Positions 52,801-61,800 of a DNA stretch of 64,000 bases are shown piece after piece. A program made the position numbers and the translations under genes. Position 1 is the stretch's first letter; each line of letters starts with the position of its first letter. Origin of the DNA: Cymodocea nodosa (Eukaryota; Streptophyta; Magnoliopsida; Alismatales; Cymodoceaceae). Below the pieces are notes generated by a model. That model had not been told where the DNA came from and did no database searches. It worked only from the letters and a program-made list of their open reading frames with translations. Location of the stretch: positions 14,218,001-14,282,000 of the forward strand of contig CM072335.1 of NCBI GenBank assembly GCA_036874045.1. Direction: 5' to 3'.

Positions 52801-55800
52801 GTATGGGGTATAAATGATTCCTTTCATCACCGGATCCCTAACATAGTGACAATTTATCTCAATATATTTGTGCATTCATGAAATGTTTCATTTTTGGCTA
52901 TTTGTATTATCGACTAGTTGTCATAATATATAGATATGAGCTCCTATATAGTGACTTCATACTCTTGAAGGAAAGACTGAAGCTTCATCATTTCACAATT
53001 GGCTTCTCTCATTAATTTGTACTTGTACTCGCAACTAGAGCATGAGACAACATTCTACTTCTTGCTTTTCTTGATATAGTAAACATTTTCTTAGAGTGTT
53101 TGATGTCGGCAAGTAGTTGTTGAACTTCAATCTAATGAACCTTTCTTGGTTTGTGCATAAATTGGTTGAGCAACCCCACTGTATAGGCAATATCTAGTTT
53201 GGTGATTGTGAGGTAAATAAATTTTCCCACCAGTCTTCTATACTACTTAGTTATCTAGTTCCTCACTCATAGTATCCTAAAACTACAGTTTTTGTTCAAT
53301 TGGCATGGCTTCTAGCTTGTAACCAAGGCACCTAGTTTCCTTCAGTAGATCAAGTGCATACTTTCATTGAGAGAGAATCATTTTTCCTTGTTGCTCAAGG
53401 GAGGAGAACGAGGGTTTAGCGTTCGATGGAAGAATTTTGTGAAAGCTCTGATACCATGTGTAATTAGAGATTTGCCTTCTCTCATCCAATTGGACATTAC
53501 ATGAGTTATGTATAAGACCATAAATGAATCTTATACAGATCCTATATAAGATCCAAATACAATAACTAACAGAGTCAAAGGTCTCTTTTGATGCAATTGT
53601 TGGTGAAGTTAGTCCTTAAACCTTGTGTGCTTGGGGAAAAGTGAAAAAGTGAAGAGACTACAAGTATTAGTCTTAATTGATAGTGGGAGTACCCACAATT
53701 TCTTAGACCCTAGCCTTATAGAATGGGGCAAATAAAGGTGACTTGGAACTCATCTAAAGTTAGGATTGTTGGAGTTATTAAACTCTCAATGTTTTAGGAG
53801 AATGTAATGGAGTTATTTTGGATTGTTAGGGAGATTATTTCTAGATAAATGTTAAGTTGATGAAAATTGTGTTGTATGATATGATTTTGGGAGTAGAATG
53901 GTTTGTGACTTTAGGCTTTAGGAGAGATTAAGTGGGATTTTGAAAGACAATGTAAGAACAAGAGTGGGTAATGAAACACACATCCCCAACGAAGGTCCCT
54001 CAAAGAAAGGTTGAATTTCAAAAAAAGTAACATCACTAGAAACGTAGTACTTACTAGAAGGATTGTAGAGGCGATACCCCTTTTAGGTATGAGAGTAACT
54101 AACAAAATAAATTTAATTGAATAAGGTGATAATTTATCAAGACCAAAGGAAAGATCTTTAGACAAAAACAATGCATCTAAAAACACAAGGAGACAAATGG
54201 AAAAGATCAAACTCAAGAAGAAGACGTTGTAAGAGAATCACACCACCCAAAGAGGAAGATGGCATCTTATCGATAAGAAAGGAAACAAAGAGAACAACAT
54301 TACCCTATAAATACTTAAGAACATTCATGTCAACTATAAATACTTAAGAATATGATGGTATTTATGTTTAGTCACTCCATTCTGTTAAGAAGTATGATGA
54401 CAAGTAGTCTAATATATGATACTAGAAGATGTACAAATAGTACAAAAATCATGTTGAAGAAATTCAAGAACATTATCTATGCAAAGAAATTTTGAGGTAG
54501 CAAAGAAAACATTTTAAATTTCAACTAAAAATTGTTTTACTACATCAACAATTTCCTGACAATGTTTTAGCAAATACACTTAAAAAACATGAGAAAAATC
54601 ATCAACAAACACAAGATAATATCGATGACCCAAAATAGAGGTAGCTTGATTGGGATCTCCTATATCACAATGAATGAGATCAAATTGACACCCTAATTAT
54701 TGCTTAGGTAGCATGGAAATACTTAACTAGCATGACTTACAATTAATAGAAGATATAGATAACTAAAGTAAAACTTATTTGAGGTTTGGAGAGATGAATT
54801 TCCTAATCAATTATGTCATAGGATTGATGGTTCAACTATGGACAAGGAGGCCACCAAATCAATTGTCCTGTCTGGACAAGTTTTGGTAAGTCTCAATTGA
54901 TGTGTTTGCAGGTCTCAATGGCCTATTGACAAGTCTTGATGGCTTGTCAATGGGTCATTGACATGTGCTGGAGAACTAACTAGATGATTGATGCTCTCGA
55001 TGAATGGTTGATGAACAGTTGGCATGTGTTGGTGAGTTTGTTTGGGTTGGTCAACACTCATCTAGGTTGGTATGTCAATGGGTAGATTTGGCTATTGACA
55101 CATCATGGCTACTTGTATGGGTCATCTAGGTTGGCTTTCGACCAATGTTTGGTTCTCCTATGCCTTCGATGGTGTGCCTTGGTTCTTATGGACTGCCTTG
55201 CTACTGTTAGCTCCTCCATGGGTGGCTTTCCCCTATTTGAGTGAGTAGTCTAGTTTGCCTCTCTAAGTGCAGATCATATTGTACCATTATGTGCAATTAT
55301 TAATTGATGTATGAGTGTATTTATCCGTTGTAGATTTGAATCAAGAGTGTTGGAGAAGATAAAAGAGTTTTGTGTATATTCTTGAAAGAAAAGATACAAG
55401 TATATATATAAGGGGTAGGATACATATAAGGATCCATTTACTTAAATAACAACAAACACAACTCTAACACTCTTCCTTAAGGTCCATTTACACCTACTAC
55501 CAAGCACCTACTTCTGTAAGAACTCTAGAGTTAACTGTATTTGGGCGAGAGTAGAACTAGGATGGGTGATCATCTGGGAAGTTCTCGTGCAGTGCTTATG
55601 GTCAATAGTGTTGACTCTGCTTAAGTGTTGGCAAGCTGTAGGTGTGTGCACTACTTATTCAATTCACATGCCAACATTACGGGCCTTGCGTCAGTCAGTA
55701 ATCTCAATCGGATTGGTGGATGGGGTCACTTAAGGTACCTCCAATTAGTTGAGAATCTCTACGGGACAAAGTATGCGATACTTGGAGAAATCTACCATGT

Positions 55801-58800
55801 TGGGGCCTAGTAAGGCCTCCTACAAGCTTTTGCCTCCTTGGATACTCTTGGTGTTGAGTGTCCATTGAGATTCACATGTTATCACCTCTATGGATACTCT
55901 TAGAGGAAAAAAAAATGAAAAAAAAAAAATACTCTTCAAGCTGAAGAGTATATGTTTTAACTAGACCCAGCTTGTTACATAGATAATTGAAAGTTTTGTA
56001 ACTCAAAGTCTTGGTTAGAATATCAGTTCATTCTTCAGAAGAGGAGATATGTGGAGTACAAACAACTCTTTTAGTGACCAAATTCCTTATATAGTGGCAA
56101 TCAATCTCAATGTGCTTCATACACTCATGAAATGTCTTATTCTTAGCAATATATATGGCAGATTGATTGTCATAGTACATAGTCATCGCCCCATCAACTA
56201 TTATCCCAAGTTTCCTTAAAAAGGAATTGAGCCACATCATCTCACATTCTGTGAACCTTATGGTTCTATACTCAGCCTCAGTGCTAAAGTAGGAGACCAC
56301 ACTTTACTTCTTGCTCCTTCAAGTGACCAAGTTCCCCCCCACATAAGTTAGATACTTAGAGGTGGACTTCCTATCTCTTTTGTCTCCGGCAAAGTCAGCA
56401 TCTAAGAAGGCTTCAACCTGCAAATGTCCACAATGCTAATACAATAAACCATTCCTTGGAGCTCCTTTAATGTACACAAGCACTCGTAGAGCTCTCTGCT
56501 AATGTACACTTCTAAGTTGGTGCATAAATTGATTAAGTAGTCTCACAATATATGCAATGTCAGGCCTGATAATGGTGAGATAAATGAGTTTACCTATTAA
56601 TCTGCGATACCTTATAGGATCTGACATCTCTTCTAATGATGAATCTCAGAAGGGAAGGTTTTGCTCAATAAGTGTAGCCTCTGATTTGCACCTTAACATC
56701 CTTATTTTTGTCAACACGTCAAGAGCATATTTTCTCTGTGACAACATCAGCCTCCCTTTGGAGTATGCAAACTCCACTCCCAGAAAGTACCCTAGACGCC
56801 CTAGGTTTTTTGTTTCAAAGACCGTGCCTAAATGCTCCTTGGTTCTGATGATCTCTTCTTGTTCATCACTAATGAGAAGAATATCAACATATACTGTTAG
56901 AACAATGTATCCTCGTGTAGACTTACGAATGAACATCAATTGATCAACTGCACATCTTTGGAAACCACCGCTGAATAAGACACCACTAAGTCTCTCAAAC
57001 TAGGCTCGTGGACTCTGCTTCAGCTCATAAATCGCTTTTTTCAGTCTGCACACCATCTGGCCTCTCTACTTGGTATACCTTGGGGGTTGTGTGTGTCATA
57101 TACACCTCCTCAGCCAAATCTCCATATAGGAAAGCATTCTTTACATCAAGCTGGTGAAGCTCCCAATCCTTGTTAATAGCCACAAATAGTAATACTCTAA
57201 TAGAATTGAGGCGAGCCACTAGAGAGAGTTTCTGCATAATCAACCCTATATTCTTAGGTGAAGTCCCTAACTACAAGCCGTGCCTTGTGTCTCTCTATTA
57301 TACCATTTGATTTGAACTTCACAGTGAAAATCCATTTGCAAGATACTAGATTGACATCAATAAGGTAAAGAATCAGCTCTCATGTACCTCGTGACTACAA
57401 GGCTTGCATCTCCTAATTCATGACTTGTTTTCAAGAAGGACATTGTAAAGCTTCCTGGTATGTCTTAAGTACACCCTTAGACATGATAGATAGAGCAAAA
57501 TTACGATAGGAGGAGGTAAGGAAATCATAAGAAATAAACTGGAAGATAGGGTGCTATGTGCAAAAGCGTATACCTTTACAAAGAGTAATCGGTAATTCAT
57601 CTGAGGTGGTAGTAGGATCTACATCTAAGGCGGTCATTGGTGGAGCAACAGAGACAACCTTCGGTCGTTATCGCCTTTGATACACCTGCATAGGTCTATT
57701 TGCAATCACATTGTCCACCCCTGCTATGTTGGGGGTCTCCTCCACATGTCTGTCATTAGGAGTGAGGTAGGGCAATAGAGGACTAGTAGTGTTAGACCCC
57801 TCAATAGAATCGACCTGTTGCGAAAAATAAAGTTGATCCTTCAAAAAGGTGACATCAAAGGAAGTGAAGTACCGTCTTGTAGGAGGGTAATAACATCTAT
57901 ACCCCTTCTGTGTCTTAGAATACCCGACAAACATACACTTGAGGGTACGAGCATCAAGCTTTGTCCAGTCTTGGACTAAGATACTGAACATAGACTGTGC
58001 ACCCAAACACTCTAGAAGTGAGGTGAAACAATTCTTCATTAAGATAGAGGCAGTGTAGAGGAACCTCCCCCTCAAGGGGAGAAGAAAACATCCTATTAAT
58101 AAGGTAGGCGGTGGTAAGAACAACTTCAGTCCAAAAATATTTAGGAACGTTCATGTGAACTCGAAGAGTCTGCGTGACATCTAGTAAATGACGATGTTTC
58201 TTCTCAACTACCCCGTTTTGTTGGGAGGTGTGAGTACACGAAGTCTGGTGAAGGATCCCTTTGGAAAGGTAGAGGTTTTGATAATAAGAGCTCACAAAAT
58301 CAACGGTGTTATCAATTCGAAGACATTTCGGAGTCACAGAAAATTGAGTACTAATTTCACAAACAAAATTTTCAATATAGGTTACAATAGATTTTCTGTC
58401 ATTTAATAAGTACACCCAACAGACACGAGAGAAATCAACTAACATAAGATAATATCGATAACCTCTTAAGGAAGTTACCTGACTTAAACCCCAAACATTA
58501 CAATGAATTAGATCAAGCATAGCAAGACTCTTTGTAAGAGACACATAGGGGTGAGAAGAACGACTATATTTGCCAACTTAACAGGACTCACACTGAAACT
58601 CAGAAATATCAATCCATGGTAATGCCTGTTGTAGTTTGTGGATTGAGGGGTGACCAAGATGACGATGCCAGAAAAGAGGCGACACAGTAGTGGAGGATAG
58701 CATGGTAGCCAGACCACATGAAGGTGTATTTCGAGCAAGTACATACTCCCTAGTGCTCTTTTTATGGTTCAAACCAATTCTCATCTTTGTTTGTAGATCC

Positions 58801-61800
58801 TGAAAGATACAATGGAAGGGAAAGAATGTCGCAAAGCAAGATAGTTGGGTAGTAATGACACTAATTGAAATCAAGTTAACGGAAAGTTCAAGGACAAGAA
58901 GGATGTTCTCAAGCCAAATATTTAAAGTGGACTCAACAGTACCACGTCTAGATATCTGGCATGAGTGGCCATTAGCCATAGTGACATAGTAGAGACTTGG
59001 AATTTTTTGGAGGTGAAAGAAAATGGTAGGGCAACTTGTCATATGCTGAAAGGCATTAGAGTCAATCTAGGATTGTGCCTCACTTGTATGCATAGTCATA
59101 CCAGAAGTGGAAGCCAAGGAAGCCACAATAGTGTGATTGAGGTCTTTTGCCTTCTTCAACCTCTCATATTCCTGTTTAGTAATCACCACAGAAGCCTCTC
59201 TAGAGATACCACCATCAGTTGAGTTGCCATTAGATTATGTCACCACTCATGCTCAAGTTGGCTTGCCAAATTTTTCCCAACATTTCTCAGAATAGTGGTT
59301 AATTTTACCACAATGAATGCAGGGAGTCCTATGTCACCCAGATCCCTTTTAGCTAAAGACAAAATTGGGACGGCTCTCTTGCCGATCAGATGCCTCATTT
59401 ATTGCCAAAGCTGAACTGTCTTGAGTCTCTATAATAGTCATATTGCCTGCCTTAGAGATACAGAGGACTCGAGCAAAGGCAGATCCCAGGTCAGGTGTAG
59501 TATCTCCCCCTAGTAGGTGTCCTCTGACTTGAGAGATTAGCTCTTGAGAGAGACTAGACAAAAACGCAGCCACCTGTAGATCGTTCCTGTAGCTTTGGAG
59601 TGTGGCCAAGTCAGTAGTTGAAGGCTGAAGAGCATTCAACTCCTCGAAGAGGGACCTCATTGTTTTATAATACTCTTGCACAGATTGACTGCCCATCTTG
59701 AGTGTGAAAATCTGCTCATAAACATCATACACCTTTAGGATGTTCCTCTCTTCCGTATATATCTGTCTAAGAGTATCTCATATCAGTTTAGCCAAGCGAA
59801 GCATCATGACACCCTTAACTACGGTCGGCTCAATACTATTCTCTAGCCAAGTGACTACAATAGCATCATCAGCAAACCAATCATCATACCCTGCCTCCTT
59901 GATATCTATTGGTGGTTGGGTTAGGTGCTTGCTCTTCCTCTAAGCAACTACAAAGGTGAGGAAGCTTAATGACCATGTGTGATAGTTAAGTTCATTAAGT
60001 TTCACAAATGGCCTTGACAAGGGACGAATCACAGTCCCTAAACACCAAGTCAACAATTGAACTCTGTAGATGGTTTCAGTAGCCACCTTCTACAACCCTA
60101 GTAGTTTCAGCAGCCACCTTTTGCACTAGGTTAGCAACTCTAGCTGACCCAACTACTTCTGCTAGTCAATATCCAAGGTGACAGCCATAGAGGACGTTTA
60201 CAGATAGTAGATAGGTTGGCACCGGTGGCAGTGGCGACCGATCGGCGATGGCGACGGCCAGGAGCAGCAATGACCACGACGATTACAGTGGTAGTTGCGA
60301 CAGAGCCGCGACGACAGCAGTGACCATAACGGACGGTGGCCGCGACGACAGTGACTGCAACAACTACGATGGCAGTGACTAGGGTCGCGACAGCAACGAC
60401 AACAGTTGCGGCCCCAACAATGGCAACTATAGCCGCAACTACAGTGATCGCAATTGTGATGACAGCGGCGATGGCAACGATGGCGGCGGCGACGACAGCT
60501 AGGGGCCCAAGGAAATGTAACCTAGCTCTTATACCATGTTGGAGAAGAGAAAAAAGTTTTGTGTATATTCTTGAAAGATACAAGTATATATATAAGGGGT
60601 AGGATCCATATAAGGATCCATTTACCTAAATAACAATAAACACAACTCTAACAAAGAGTGTAATGTACAAAAATGTGTCAATATTGTAGTAAAATGCAAT
60701 GAAATTTTTATATATGAAAAGTAGAAAAGTGTCTAGGTTTGTCGATGCATTTGCATTTGGTACTTGGGTGCCTTGTTAAGTTTTCTTCTATATATGATCA
60801 TATTATTTATTCTACTAATAAAGATCATTGAGGACAAATTGCTTTAAGCCAAGTGGCCTAGGATCTTTACTATTGATTTTTCCTTTCCTATGGTTCTAGT
60901 TCTTGCCACACAAAGTTGAGGGTCAGTTGTTGGTGAACTGAGGCACAAGGTGCACTAGAAAAGTGAACTAGGGCCTAAAACTACAAAAAAAATTTTGGGG
61001 CCCACAATGTAAGCAGCCAAAGAATCTTTGACACATCAAAGTCTAATGATAGGGGAAGATAAGATTTGCATACCTTCTCAGTACCCCCTATTTATAATAT
61101 CAAAGGTAACAATTAACTTTTGATAATCCTGTGGCAGAGTGGATTTGATTTATTGATGGTTACTAAAAAGAACATGATTGTTTGATCTTGATGCATTACA
61201 TACGAATTTTAGAACCTTGAGGGTCAACAGATCCAACCACTGATGGGGGTTGATGAGAGCCAACAGTGGCTTCTGGGATTCATCGAGGCTGCCATCTGAG
61301 AGCTTTGTCCTTGCAATTTGAAGATCCAATGGTTGGCTTAGGATTGACCTCATCATTTTTGACCCTAACTAAAAACTTACTCCATGCCATAGTATTCGGG
61401 CACTTGTATTACACAAGTGGATCCACTAGGATCTGATTACTTTGGACTGATCCAAGGGATCCACTAGAGGATATACCCATATTAACTAGCATGTAAAATC
61501 CATCCTTTTGATGCACTAGTATCAAACAATACTCAACTTACATTATGATGCATTTTTGTGTTCATTTTTGGTCTCTGATTGTATTGTTTTGTTATCAACA
61601 TCTTTCCAATATCATATTGACCATTGAAAACATGTTTCTAATATTGGAATCATTTTCTTTATCTGATGAGTGTAGGCATGGTTATGCAAGATGGCAAGCT
61701 ATTGTTGAAGACAAGGACTTTGGGCTTGCAGAGGTTGTTCGTCAGGAGCTTAATCTGCATATTCCTTCCCCCACAGGTGGAGGCGCTCAAATGAATGGTG

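Larger units (their letters stand above)
51041..55342 (+). mobile_element. Ty3/gypsy remnant P with LTR-like direct repeats
   Basis: Segments 51041-51420 and 54855-55255 are diverged direct repeats (TCTAGACAAGTGTTG, GGTGTGTTGGCAAGTTTGTTTGGGTTGG, GACACATTATGG, CCTTGGTTCT). Between them lie a degraded primer site (about 52000-52014, AGTATTAGAGTTGG), gag traces and protease: [17 protein letters not shown] near 53660-53720 and [14 protein letters not shown] near 53875-53920. RT onward is missing. Elements D and E sit inside. Confidence 0.62.
55348..60653 (-). mobile_element. Ty1/copia retrotransposon F, AAGAG target duplication
   Basis: LTRs TGTTGGAGAAG...CTCTAACA lie at 55348-55469 and 60537-60653 and differ by about five substitutions and one 5-bp indel. 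They are flanked by identical AAGAG at 55343-55347 and 60654-60658. The minus-strand primer site TGGTATAAGAGC is near 60536-60521. Minus-strand order: GC-rich leader array, gag, protease, integrase, RT, RNase H, all collinear and near full length. Several stops in gag and RT make it inactive. It is the least decayed element here. Confidence 0.94.

Noticed and set aside
60140-60602. 147-codon Ala/Val-rich minus ORF and 88-codon Ala/Thr-rich plus ORF
   Set aside because: Both are by-products of the triplet-like leader array of element F.
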